Assembly: GCF_024256385.1 (NCBI RefSeq)
Contig: NZ_JAMLFW010000001.1
Location: forward strand, 1,674,001 to 1,738,000
DNA from: Anatilimnocola floriformis
GTDB lineage: Bacteria; Planctomycetota; Planctomycetia; Pirellulales; Pirellulaceae
Reading direction: 5' to 3'
Length of the DNA stretch: 64,000 nt
Position numbers and translations under genes: made by a program. Under the pieces are notes generated by a model that saw nothing but the letters and a program-made list of their open reading frames with translations, had not been told where the DNA came from and did no database searches. Of this stretch, positions 19,624 through 28,900 are shown piece by piece; the stretch's first letter is position 1; the number at the start of each line of letters is the position of its first letter.

Positions 19624-20313
19624 ATGTCAGGCGATCATCACATTCTCGTCATCGAAGACGAACAGCCGATCCGGCGGTTCTTGCAAGCGGCCCTTACCAA
19701 TGAAGGGTATAGCCTCAGCGAAGCCGTTTCCGGCGAGGATGGTTTGCGCAAGGCAACCAGCCAGCCGCCGGATTTAATCATTCTCGATCTGGGCTTGCCC
19801 GATATGGATGGCCAGGATGTGTTGCAGCGGCTGCGCGAATGGTATCAAGCTCCGATTATTATTCTATCGGCTCGCGATCAAGAACCGCAAAAGATCAAAG
19901 CGCTCGATCGCGGCGCCGATGATTACATCACCAAGCCTTTTGGTATTGGTGAACTCCTCGCTCGTATTCGCACTGCGCTCCGGCACGCCAATCGAGGCGA
20001 AACGGAAGTGACGAAGGTCGCGATCGGTGATCTGCAAATCGACCTGGCAGCCCGCATCGTCCATCGCCAAGGCCAGGAAGTTCATTTCACGCCGCTCGAA
20101 TACAAGCTGCTAGTGACGATGCTCAAGCATGCGGGCAAAGTGTTGACGCACCGCTTCTTATTGCGAGAAGTTTGGGGGCCGCAGGATTCTCAGGAAAATC
20201 ACTACCTGCGTGTGTTCGTTGCCAGCTTGCGACGAAAACTAGAAGCAGATCCCGCGCGGCCGCGATATATACTCACCGAGCAGGGGGTGGGATATCGTTT
20301 TGCGGCTGACTAG
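19624..20313 (+). CDS. kdpE: Response regulator KdpE (OmpR/PhoB family)
   Basis: This 229-residue regulator has a receiver domain with the acidic pair in VIEDEQPIRR, phospho-acceptor Asp55 in LIILDLGLPDMDG and the conserved Lys in DDYITKPFG. It ends with a winged-helix DNA-binding domain (FTPLEYKLLVTMLKHAGKV; LRVFVASLRRKLE). It should activate the kdp promoter upstream of 12283. The gene is the last of the operon; the next gene on this strand is 165 nt away and may be separate. Confidence 0.96.
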   Translation: MSGDHHILVIEDEQPIRRFLQAALTNEGYSLSEAVSGEDGLRKATSQPPDLIILDLGLPDMDGQDVLQRLREWYQAPIIILSARDQEPQKIKALDRGADDYITKPFGIGELLARIRTALRHANRGETEVTKVAIGDLQIDLAARIVHRQGQEVHFTPLEYKLLVTMLKHAGKVLTHRFLLREVWGPQDSQENHYLRVFVASLRRKLEADPARPRYILTEQGVGYRFAAD

Positions 20314-20353
20314 CGACCGGCAAGCACGATCGCAGATGCGCTATGACCGCTGC

Positions 20354-20386
20354 TAATAAATATTACTTTCATAGCAATATTTATTA
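20354..20386. repeat. AT-rich inverted repeat downstream of kdpE
   Basis: An 11-bp inverted repeat (TAATAAATATT and its complement) with an 11-nt loop lies 40 nt after the kdpE stop. It is strikingly AT-rich in a GC-rich region. It could be a weak transcription-stop hairpin, an operator, or the melting region of a promoter for the gene at 20478. Confidence 0.5.
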
Positions 20387-20477
20387 TTTGGCGTGAAATC
20401 GCTAATTGACGCTCTCGTTACAGAGCACTACTGTTAATTGGAGGGAATCTTATACCTTCTGCCAATGGAGTCTGGTG

Positions 20478-20798
20478 ATGGCGCGCAAATCAAGATCTGG
20501 TGTAAACAAATCTGCCGCAATTCGCTCCTATAAGGCTGCGAACCCGACCGCCAGCCCCAAAGAAATTGCCGATGCTTTGAAGAAAGAGGGTACGATCACC
20601 AGTGCCCAGTTCGTGAGCACGGTCCTTTCGAACGCCAGAAAAAAAGACGCCAAGGTCGGCAAACGCGGTCGCCAAGCCGGGCGGCCAGTCGTGACGGATC
20701 TGCAGCAGCTAATTCAGGTGAAGAAGTTCGTCGACAAAATGGGCGGATTGGCCGCGGCCCGGTCAGCAGTCGATGCACTCGCCCAAATCTTGGGCTGA
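20478..20798 (+). CDS. Small basic HTH-like protein of a planctomycete family
   Basis: From ATG 20478 this 106-residue basic protein begins MARKSRSGVNKSAAIRSYKA and continues NPTASPKEIADALKKEGTIT, then SAQFVSTVLSNARKK. This is the pattern of a small winged-helix-like domain (NKS.AIR.Y....P.A.PKEI...L) that recurs in many planctomycete proteins and probably binds DNA. The C-terminal half (QQLIQVKKFVDKMGGLAAAR) is helical. The longer frame to 20406 adds 24 residues without conservation. Its target is unknown; proximity to kdpE may be accidental. Confidence 0.7.
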   Translation: MARKSRSGVNKSAAIRSYKAANPTASPKEIADALKKEGTITSAQFVSTVLSNARKKDAKVGKRGRQAGRPVVTDLQQLIQVKKFVDKMGGLAAARSAVDALAQILG

Positions 20799-20813
20799 AC
20801 CTGATTGCGATTG

Positions 20814-22514
20814 TTATTCGCGCGGCAAGCGTTTCGCAGCCCACACAGCGAGCTGTTCCCGAAAAATCTTGGCGTTGTGACGGATATCAACCGGCAACGC
20901 AGGATTAATGAAAAAAGTCTCAATCTCGCGTGTGTGCTCATAAGCGGCGGCTAGTTCGCTGAGTTCGCCGATCAGTTTGCGAGCAGCAATTCGATCCTTC
21001 GGCAGATGTTCGGGCCAAGGCTCGACGATGATGACGGGCCGTTGCTTTCCGCGCGGTCCAACACCGACGAGCGCGCTGCGGTAGACGTGCGGATGCTGAT
21101 TGAAGATTGCCTCGCAAGGCTCGGTGAACAATGTTTGCCGCGCGGTGGTGACGCGGTGAGCTTTGCGTCCGCAGAACCAGAACCGCTCGCCTCGCGGATT
21201 GTCGGCTGGAGCCTGCTCGAGATAACCCACGTCTCCCATCCGATGCCAGAACGTTTCGCCGTCGGCCACTTTGTGGAGCGGGTTACAGTCGGTGCGGGTG
21301 ACATACTCGCTGGTGACGACCGGACCGCGCACGAGGAGTTCGCCGATTTCGCCGCGGGGTAATTCGCGAGTCTGTTCGATGTTCGTGAGCGGCCCATCGT
21401 CGATAGCGATCACTTTCCATTCGATGCCCGGGAATCGTCGGCCGACACAAGTTCCCGCGCCGGTCGCGGTTTTGGCTGCTGTTTCGCGCAGCACCTCGCT
21501 CGCGGCGATCGAGGCGACCGGCAACGCTTCGGTCGCGCCGTACGGAGTGTGAATGTCGCCGTCGGGATGAATTGCATGCTTCATCCGCTTTAGCACATGC
21601 GGCGGCACGGGCGCACCGGCGGACATAATGCGTTTGAGCGATGGCAAGGTGATATTGTTTTTCTCGCAATGCTGGCCGACGACATTCCACAGCGCTGGCG
21701 AACCAAAGGCCTGCGTCACCTGCCAGTCGTTGACTGCTTCAATGATGTTTTGCGGATTCACTTTCGCCGGGCGCGTGGGATCCATATCGGGAATGACGGT
21801 GGAGACGCCCATTGCGCAGTTGAACAGCGCGAAGAGCGGAAAGCCCGGCAGATCGATTTCGCCGGGCTGAATGTGGTAAAAGTCGCGGATCTCATCGGCC
21901 TGGCGATTGAAGTTGCCGTGACGATAGAGCACTCCCTTCGGCGGACCGGTGCTGCCGGTGGTGAAGATGATCGCGGCGGGGTCTGCCGGCTTGGTGATCG
22001 GCGGCGTGAGTGGAGCATTCATCTCGCGCAGTTGCTGCAGCGTCTTGCCGCCCCAGAACCAGCGGCGGCCGACGGTGACGTTGAACTTGGCTTTTGGAAA
22101 TCTGCCGCGCAGGAAAACCCGCACGGCTTGCGCGAGCGGGATGCCGATGAAACCATCGGGCTGACTGTCGCTCAGGCAGCGAATCAAGTTGCCGCGACCC
22201 ATGCCGGGATCGATCAGCACCTGCACGACGCCCGATTTGAAGAGTGCGAAGACGAGCGCAATGAAATCGATGCTCGGCGGCACCATGAGCACCAGCTTCA
22301 TGCCGGGCTGCACGCCCATTGCGTGCAATCCGGCAGCGATGCGGTTGGTGTCGTCGTCGAGCTCACGGAACGTCAGCGATTCGTATTTTCGTTTGCCGGC
22401 TGCATCGCGACCGCGCGGCATGGCGATGGCCATGCCGTTTGGATTATGGCGGGCCGTTTCGCTGAGACGGAAGCCGACGTTGTTCAGGGCTGCCGGGAGA
22501 GATTCAGAATTCAT
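20814..22514 (-). CDS. Adenylate-forming enzyme, OleC-like (beta-lactone synthetase) or fatty acid-CoA ligase
   Basis: This 566-residue ANL-superfamily enzyme has the ATP-binding loop IIFTTGSTGPPKGVLYRHGN and the core motif IHTPYGATEALPVASIAA, followed by ETFWHRMGDVGYLEQAP and the hinge FWFCGRKAHRV. Segments such as EIDLPGFPLFALFNCAMGVS and TVIPDMDPTRPAK closely match my memory of OleC proteins, which close beta-hydroxy acids into beta-lactones during long-chain olefin synthesis. No oleA, oleB or oleD lies in the window, so the name is tentative and a fatty acyl-CoA ligase remains possible. It follows the caspase-like peptidase gene by 45 nt on the same strand and may be in the same transcript. 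Confidence 0.8.
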   Translation of the reverse strand: MNSESLPAALNNVGFRLSETARHNPNGMAIAMPRGRDAAGKRKYESLTFRELDDDTNRIAAGLHAMGVQPGMKLVLMVPPSIDFIALVFALFKSGVVQVLIDPGMGRGNLIRCLSDSQPDGFIGIPLAQAVRVFLRGRFPKAKFNVTVGRRWFWGGKTLQQLREMNAPLTPPITKPADPAAIIFTTGSTGPPKGVLYRHGNFNRQADEIRDFYHIQPGEIDLPGFPLFALFNCAMGVSTVIPDMDPTRPAKVNPQNIIEAVNDWQVTQAFGSPALWNVVGQHCEKNNITLPSLKRIMSAGAPVPPHVLKRMKHAIHPDGDIHTPYGATEALPVASIAASEVLRETAAKTATGAGTCVGRRFPGIEWKVIAIDDGPLTNIEQTRELPRGEIGELLVRGPVVTSEYVTRTDCNPLHKVADGETFWHRMGDVGYLEQAPADNPRGERFWFCGRKAHRVTTARQTLFTEPCEAIFNQHPHVYRSALVGVGPRGKQRPVIIVEPWPEHLPKDRIAARKLIGELSELAAAYEHTREIETFFINPALPVDIRHNAKIFREQLAVWAAKRLPRE

Positions 22515-22559
22515 CCTCAGCAGTATCGGCCGAACTGTTTCCGGCGCGAAGGTGGCTGC

Positions 22560-23534
22560 CTAACGACTCGCGGCAGGCTTCTCCGCCGGCGTGCTTTTTT
22601 CTTCACCAAGCCGGGCAATCTTCACCAGCAACGGTTCGAGCTCGGCGAGGTAGTCTGCCTCCGAGAGCATTTCTTTTCGCTGCCGCAGCTCTGACAGTTG
22701 GCGCTCGAGCGCTGCCCGTTGTTCGACGAAAGCCGCGGGAAGTTTTGCCTCGCGCTCGCTGCGAACCAGCACAAACTGCCGCGCCAGTTCGCCATCGGCG
22801 GCAGCGCCGGCTTTCGATCTTTTCACCACACGCAGACCCTGAAACCAATCGGCCGGCGTGCCTTGCTTGTCGCCGTTGTCATCGAGCAGTGCATGCTCGG
22901 TCGCGAGGCGGCCATCCTTTTTGTAGAACTCGCGCAGTCGGGAACTGGCGAGCAAATAAGCTTCCAGCAGCGACGTCTGCTCGTCCTTGTCTAGATCGCC
23001 GACCGGGTCGGCGATGGCCGCCGATAGGTATTCTCCCAGGTGCGCAAAGTTATATTCGTGGCCACTCTGAGCCGCGGTAATCACCACGCGCTGCGGAGCG
23101 GCGATCTCGGCCAGAAACGGCCCGCTGCTGGAAGTGCAGTTGATCACCGCGAGCTGTCCTTCGATCGGCTGCAGCATTTCTTTAAGTTCCGCGGAGGAAA
23201 CATCCGGGCCCTGCAAATTGAACCTCGCAACTTTGCCATCGAACGTGCCGTGGCCAATGAGCACCAGCCAGATCGGCTGCTGCGAGTCGGCATGTTGCTT
23301 GAACCAGGTTTGCAATTGCGTTTTCGGTTCGATGCCATCCTTGGCAGCTGCGATCTTCGTGAAGCCAGCGTTTCCTTTTTTCGCCGCCGCTTCCCAGCGA
23401 TCGGCCCAGGTTTGAAACGGCTTTTCAAACTCTTCGCTGCCGGTTGCTCCCACGACAACGACGACTTGCTGCCGCTGCTCTTGTGCAAGAGCAATCGCCG
23501 GCAGGAGTGCGAACAAAAAAGCAAGCCGCAACAT
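22560..23534 (-). CDS. Secreted caspase/legumain-like (clan CD, C13-type) peptidase
   Basis: Read from ATG 23534 the protein has 324 residues and a clear signal peptide (MLRLAFLFALLPAIALAQ); the longer frame lacks one. A clan CD cysteine-peptidase core is suggested by a hydrophobic strand ending in WLVLIGHGTFDG (His95) and a second strand ending in LAVINCTSSSGPF (Cys133). These are the His and Cys dyad positions of caspases, gingipains and legumains. The C-terminal third is helical and charged (ALERQLSELRQRKEML). The start overlaps the upstream VWA/GATase-like gene by one base (TGATG), which argues for coupled synthesis. The substrate is unknown. Peptidase activity is inferred from the dyad only. 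Confidence 0.75.
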   Translation of the reverse strand: MLRLAFLFALLPAIALAQEQRQQVVVVVGATGSEEFEKPFQTWADRWEAAAKKGNAGFTKIAAAKDGIEPKTQLQTWFKQHADSQQPIWLVLIGHGTFDGKVARFNLQGPDVSSAELKEMLQPIEGQLAVINCTSSSGPFLAEIAAPQRVVITAAQSGHEYNFAHLGEYLSAAIADPVGDLDKDEQTSLLEAYLLASSRLREFYKKDGRLATEHALLDDNGDKQGTPADWFQGLRVVKRSKAGAAADGELARQFVLVRSEREAKLPAAFVEQRAALERQLSELRQRKEMLSEADYLAELEPLLVKIARLGEEKSTPAEKPAASR

Positions 23535-25909
23535 CAGGCCAGTCCTTTCCAACGCCGCAAACCCCATTCGCCGACCAGGCAACCGATGGCGAGCACCAAT
23601 ACCTGCCATTGATGCCAGAGCGGATACGACCAGGTTTCGACCTGCGGAATTTTTCGATTCGGCAGGCTGCTGACAAATCGATCGAGACCGTCGAGCGTGA
23701 GCACTTCGCCGCCAGAATCTTTCGCAAGTCGTTCCAATAACCCGTGATTGCCCGTGAGCTCGCGGAATTCTTCGGTCTCGGGCTCTGCCGCCCAGCCTGT
23801 CTCGCGACTCCCCACATCGCTGCCATCGGGAGCAACGACCGAGACCGTTGCTCGATACGCTCCCGCCACGCGCGGCACGAACAGCGCGCGATATTCGCCC
23901 GCCGCGGCCGAACTACTGTCGGCGGCGAGTTTGATTTCGTTGCCATCGGGTGTATTCACCACGATGGTCACGGTCGCATTGTCGAGTGGCAGGAATTTCT
24001 TATCGCGGGCACGGATGATGATTTCACGGGCTGGCAAACCGGTACCGGTCTTCACCTGAGTTTCCACTTCTACGGCCTGCGGCACGTCGGCAATCAGCCA
24101 GCGGATGGTCTGCCGCCAGGCTTTTTCTAAATCGCTGGTCGCTGCATCTTCGCGGCGCAGATCCCACCGCCACATATCGCCCAGCAGCAGCGCCGCCGTT
24201 CTACCGCGGCCGAATGGTTGGACCGCTAGCGCGGGGCGCGATTCACTCGAGGCCGTTTCGACTTCGGCCAGCACCGAGGCCCCGGGCTTGATTGCTTCGA
24301 CGCGATTGAGCGATCGGAAGGCCGGCATCGAAACGAGGCGAGCTTCTTCGTCCTGCTCGTTGGCCCGCACGCGAATCCACGGTTGCAGCCAACCTTCGCG
24401 TGTCAGCTTGAGATGCAACGGCTGGGTGTTGACCTCACCGCGACTTCGGTCGAGATAGACCGGAAGCATTTCCGCAATCGGCGTGCGAGCATAGCCCCCT
24501 TCGCCGAACGAATTCTTACCACCCATCATCAGCAGACCGCCGCCGCGCTGGCTGACGAATTGCTGCAGCAACGACAGTTGATCCTGCGTGAAGAAGCCGG
24601 CTTCGATGTCGTCGAGAATCACCGCCTGGTAACGAAACAAATCCTCGGCATCTTTAGGAAATCCCTTCAGAAGTTCGTCCTTGTTCTCCGTCCCGAGTCG
24701 CAGAATCACCGGCTCGTTGTATTGCTCAGCCGTCTCGTCGTTTTTGTTGCCGAAACCGCGGAAGAGCGGATTCGTCTTTTCATCAGTGCGACTGAGGAAG
24801 TTGAACTTCGGCTCTTTCTTGGCGATCCGCACGAGGCCAACCAAGTCGACTTCGTCGTCCTTGGCGACAGCTCGCCGCAGGAATTTAAATTCCCAGTTCG
24901 GCAGACCAGAAACATAGAGCACGCGATAAGGGCCGCTGCCGCGATCGACCGTCGCGAAGCGAGTGTTGTTGGCCAGCGTCGCCTCGGCAGAATTGGTGGC
25001 GTCGGCTTTTAGATTTTCTTCGCCGGCGAGGGCCGCCTGTACGCGATAAAAACTCACGCCGGGTTTTTCCGGCTTGATCAGGAACCGCTGCGAGAGTGAC
25101 TCCCCCTCCTTGCTGACGGCGAGCGTTTGCTTCTCGAGCTCTTTGCCTTCTTCATCCATCACCCGCACGACGATTTTCTTGCCCGCCAGCGCTGCCGTTT
25201 CGACTTCGGCGACGAGCGTGACCGGCGCGGCTTCGAAATTCGTCTGGCTCACCGCGACGTGGGCGAGCGATAGATCGGCTGCCGGTTTGCGACCAGCGAG
25301 CGCGACGGGAAACAGCGGCGGCGAATTGCTGATGCGCAGTTCTGAGGCTAGATCGGTGGCGTTGCCGTCCGTCAGCAGCAAAATGCCGGCGACAGGCTGG
25401 CCGCGATAGCGATCAATAAGCTGCTGAACCGTTTGCGACAGCGCCGAGGCCTCGCCGGTGAACTCCAGCTGCGAAAAATCTTGCGTCGGCTGCAGCTGCG
25501 TATCGAACGTGTATTTGCGAACATCGAAATCAACGGCCAAGCGAGTGAGCCAACCTTCCTTCTCAACCAGACTTTCCTTCACCGCGCTGCCGCGCGATTG
25601 CCGAGCGCCGGGATCAGCGAGCTGCAAGCTACGACTATTGTCGGCGACGACGAGAAACAGATTGCTCCCGGGCCTGGGTCGCTGGCCGACATAAAGCGGA
25701 TCGATCAGGCAAACCGCGAGCAGCACGATAGCGATGGCCTTCAAGCCGAAGCAGGTCGTCTTCAGCCAGGAAGTGCTGCTGGTTTGTCGATAGGTCCAGA
25801 CGAGCAGCGCGAGCGCAGCGATCGTGAGGACCGCGGCCAATCCGAGCCATTGTCGCCCGCCGAGAATAATTTCGGCGAGAACCTGCGATGGAGCGAGCAA
25901 TTCGCTCAT
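23534..25909 (-). CDS. Membrane protein with VWA-like and glutamine amidotransferase-like domains
   Basis: This 791-residue protein has two N-terminal transmembrane helices (about residues 20-40 and 52-70). A VWA-like domain follows with a metal-site motif DNSRS at residues 90-94 and AGILLLTDGNATD. The middle holds Ig-like segments (APVTLVAEVETAALAGKKIV). A class I glutamine amidotransferase-like domain comes next (YRVLYVSGLPNWEFKFLRRA; GGGLLMMGGKNSFGEGGY), without an obvious catalytic Cys-His pair. The end carries another transmembrane helix (QVLVLAIGCLVGEWGL). This architecture is known from genes beside MoxR-DUF58-BatA clusters. It overlaps its upstream neighbour by 4 nt and its downstream neighbour by 1 nt. 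Confidence 0.8.
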   Translation of the reverse strand: MSELLAPSQVLAEIILGGRQWLGLAAVLTIAALALLVWTYRQTSSTSWLKTTCFGLKAIAIVLLAVCLIDPLYVGQRPRPGSNLFLVVADNSRSLQLADPGARQSRGSAVKESLVEKEGWLTRLAVDFDVRKYTFDTQLQPTQDFSQLEFTGEASALSQTVQQLIDRYRGQPVAGILLLTDGNATDLASELRISNSPPLFPVALAGRKPAADLSLAHVAVSQTNFEAAPVTLVAEVETAALAGKKIVVRVMDEEGKELEKQTLAVSKEGESLSQRFLIKPEKPGVSFYRVQAALAGEENLKADATNSAEATLANNTRFATVDRGSGPYRVLYVSGLPNWEFKFLRRAVAKDDEVDLVGLVRIAKKEPKFNFLSRTDEKTNPLFRGFGNKNDETAEQYNEPVILRLGTENKDELLKGFPKDAEDLFRYQAVILDDIEAGFFTQDQLSLLQQFVSQRGGGLLMMGGKNSFGEGGYARTPIAEMLPVYLDRSRGEVNTQPLHLKLTREGWLQPWIRVRANEQDEEARLVSMPAFRSLNRVEAIKPGASVLAEVETASSESRPALAVQPFGRGRTAALLLGDMWRWDLRREDAATSDLEKAWRQTIRWLIADVPQAVEVETQVKTGTGLPAREIIIRARDKKFLPLDNATVTIVVNTPDGNEIKLAADSSSAAAGEYRALFVPRVAGAYRATVSVVAPDGSDVGSRETGWAAEPETEEFRELTGNHGLLERLAKDSGGEVLTLDGLDRFVSSLPNRKIPQVETWSYPLWHQWQVLVLAIGCLVGEWGLRRWKGLA

Positions 25910-28900
25910 TTGCCGCTCCCGAGGCGTTCGTAGTACTTGCGAGTCTTCTCGGAATATTCCGGCGGAACCGGGTCGCGATCGAGAGGCACGAGAGCCTGCT
26001 TCGAGGTGCGCTTGAGGACTTCTTCGCTGACTCGTTTTTCGAGTTCATTGAGTGGATTCAATAGCTGATCGCGAACGAGATCCCAATTCGGCGCCGCCGA
26101 ATGTCGTTTGGCTTCCGCGCGGACGGCGCGGGCTCGCTCGCGGATTCTAGCTGCATCGGCCCGCAGTTGCGGATCGCCGACCATTTCTTCCACATCGCGC
26201 AAACGATCGGACCATTCGCGAAATCGTTCGCCGGTGAGTGGACCGGAGGTTTGCTCTTGTTCGTCGTTTTCGTACGGACCAGCAGCGCCGCCACGCGGAT
26301 TGCCGTTGGCCTGCTGCTGACCGCCACGTTGGCCTGGCTGATTGCCTTGACCTTGTCCCTGGCCCGGTTGTTGACCTTGCTGACCCTGACCGGGTTGCTG
26401 ACCGCGCTCACCTGGCTGTTGTCCCTGACCTTGCCCCTGTCCCGGTTGTTGACCTTGGCCTGGCTGCTGTCCTTCGCCGGGTCGTTGTCCCTGGCCTTGT
26501 CCAGGCTGTTGACCTTGCTCACCCGGTTGTTGTCCCTGCCCGGGGCGTTGTCCTTCGCCGGGCTGCTGCCCCTGACCCATCGGCTGCTGACCTTGTTGAC
26601 CACCTTGTCCAGGCTGCTGTTGACTCTTCTGTTGTTGGCCGCCCTTTTGCTGTTGGCCACTGGACGGTTGCTGTCCGCGCTGCTGATTACCTTGTTGGCT
26701 CTGACCTGGTCGCTGCCCCTGCTGTTCGTCTTCTCCTTCGCGCGGCGCATTGCGATTTACTTCGTTGTTCAGTTCCTGCGCCAGCTGTTGCAGATCGCCA
26801 CGAGCACGACGCAGAGCTTCGGTTTCATCACCGAGTACCCCTTCAGCGGCTTTTTCGATTCCCTCGCGTAGCTGCTTGAGACCTTCGCCGGCAACGGCCT
26901 CTTGTTTTTCCGCGTCTTGTGGCAGACCCTGGCGAACGGATCGCTCGGCCGATTGCAGGGCCTTGTCGATCTTCTGATCGCGCAGATTGCGGGCTGTTTC
27001 GTACAAACGTTGCGACAAGATCGGCTCGGTTTCTTCGGCCCGTTCGATTGTCTCACGCATTTGATTCTGAACTCCCTCGAGCCGTTTCCGCTGGTCGGTC
27101 AGCTCTTGGGCAATCGACTCACGGTCATTATTCTCCTCGCGCAGTGACGGCGTTTTCGACTTGTCGTTCGGCTTCGACTCTTGTTCGCCGCGGATTTGTT
27201 CGGCGATCTTTTGTTCTTTCTGTTCGAGCTCGCGAGCCGCTTCGCGCAGCTGCTGAACTTCTTCGCCAAAGCGATTGGCAGCCCGGCGGCGAAACTCTTC
27301 GCGGAGGTCATCAAATTGCTGTTCCGCTCGTGTTCCCGCAGCGGCCGCCTGACCGACGCGTTCTTGCTGCAGGGCTTCCGAGGCTCGGCGGACCTGGTCG
27401 CGCGTTTCGTCGAGCTGTTGTTGCTGCTCGGTCATTCGCTGCTGGTTCTCTGGCCGATCGAGTCGCGATTGCAGCTCGTCGGTGTCCTGCAGAATCTGCC
27501 GTTCCTCGTCTTGCAGCCGTTGCAGCTGGCGGCGAATGTCTTCTTTTTCCTTCGGCGTTTCGGCCGCTTCGAGGGCAGACTGCAGTTCCTTCAAACGGTC
27601 GTTCAAATCGTGTTGTCTCTGAGCGAGTTCACGCAGGCGATTCAGCACTTGTCGGTTCTCGCGATCGGCGGCCGATTCTTCCTGCCGTTCCTGCGCGGTC
27701 CGTTCCGTTTCGTAACGACTCTCTTCCTGCTTCAGATCCAACTGTTGCAACTGCTGTTGTTGCTGCTGCGAACGGGATTGGCTTTGCTGCTGACTTTGTT
27801 GGCCCTGCTGTTGTTGCTGTTGCTGGCGAACAACTTCATGCTCTCGTGCACGCAACTTGAGCAGGCCTTGATAAGCGGCCTGCTCGGCAGCGAGGGCTGA
27901 CTGCAACGTATCGCGAGTCGGGCCATCGTGGGCTTGTTGTAATTCAGCAATTGCCCGATCCATTTGCTTGAGAATTTCTTCTGCATGGCCGAGTGATTTC
28001 TCGTCCTGCAACCTTTCGGCCAGCGACGACGCCTGCTCGCGAGCGGCGGATTGCGACAGGCGAACCTGCTCGGTGTCATCAACAAACGCCGGAGAAACAG
28101 CCGGCGCGATCTCGCGGCGGATGAGCTTCCACGTCGCATTCATGATGTCTTTTTGGAGCTTGGCCAATTGCTGGGCATCTTGGGCGTTCTGCCCTTGGCC
28201 TTGCTGTTGCTGCTGTTGTTGACGCTGCTGCTGAGCACCGCCGGGCGGCTGTTCTCCCTGGCGGAAGATTTCTTCGAAGGGCCGGACTTCGGCGAAGTAC
28301 ATATCCGACTGCGTGCGACGGATCTGGCCGGCGGCGTCGATGTCTTCAGCCCACCAGTAATAGGAAAGCAATTGATCGGGCTCGGCGGCGAGTTTTTCCA
28401 GATCGATCTGCTGGGCGAACTCGTGCTTCTGCTTGGGAGCGGCTTTCGTAGCGAGCGTTACATCGACCGGCGGCTGACCGGCGAGTGAGTAACTGAGGCC
28501 GACACGCTCGACGCCGAAGTCGTCGGTGACGCTGACCCGCGTGTGGAGTTCTTCGAGCGCCGAAACTTCGAGATCGCGCGCGGGAAAAAGCGGCTTTAAG
28601 ACCGGCGGCTGATTCGGCAGCACATTGATAGTGAACTGATCTTGCTTCTGATTCTTCCGGCCCATGTCGTCGACCAGTTCGAGCTTCAGCCGGCGGGATT
28701 CCGTGAGCGTGATCGTTACTTCGTAGCGCGACGCGTCCGCTGAATCGGCAGTCAGTTCCAACGGCGGGGCGGTTGCTTCAGTGCGTGTGTTGGTGAGGGT
28801 GGCCGAAGTGACTGGCTTGTTCAGCAGGCAGCGAATTGTCAGCTGCGTGCCGGCGACGGCGGAGACCGTGCGGACGTCTTGAATGGTCCGCTCTTCGAGG

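Noticed and set aside
26290-26720. Repetitive tract considered as a CRISPR array
   Set aside because: The repeats are short, directly adjoining and variable, lie inside one long reading frame and have no spacers.
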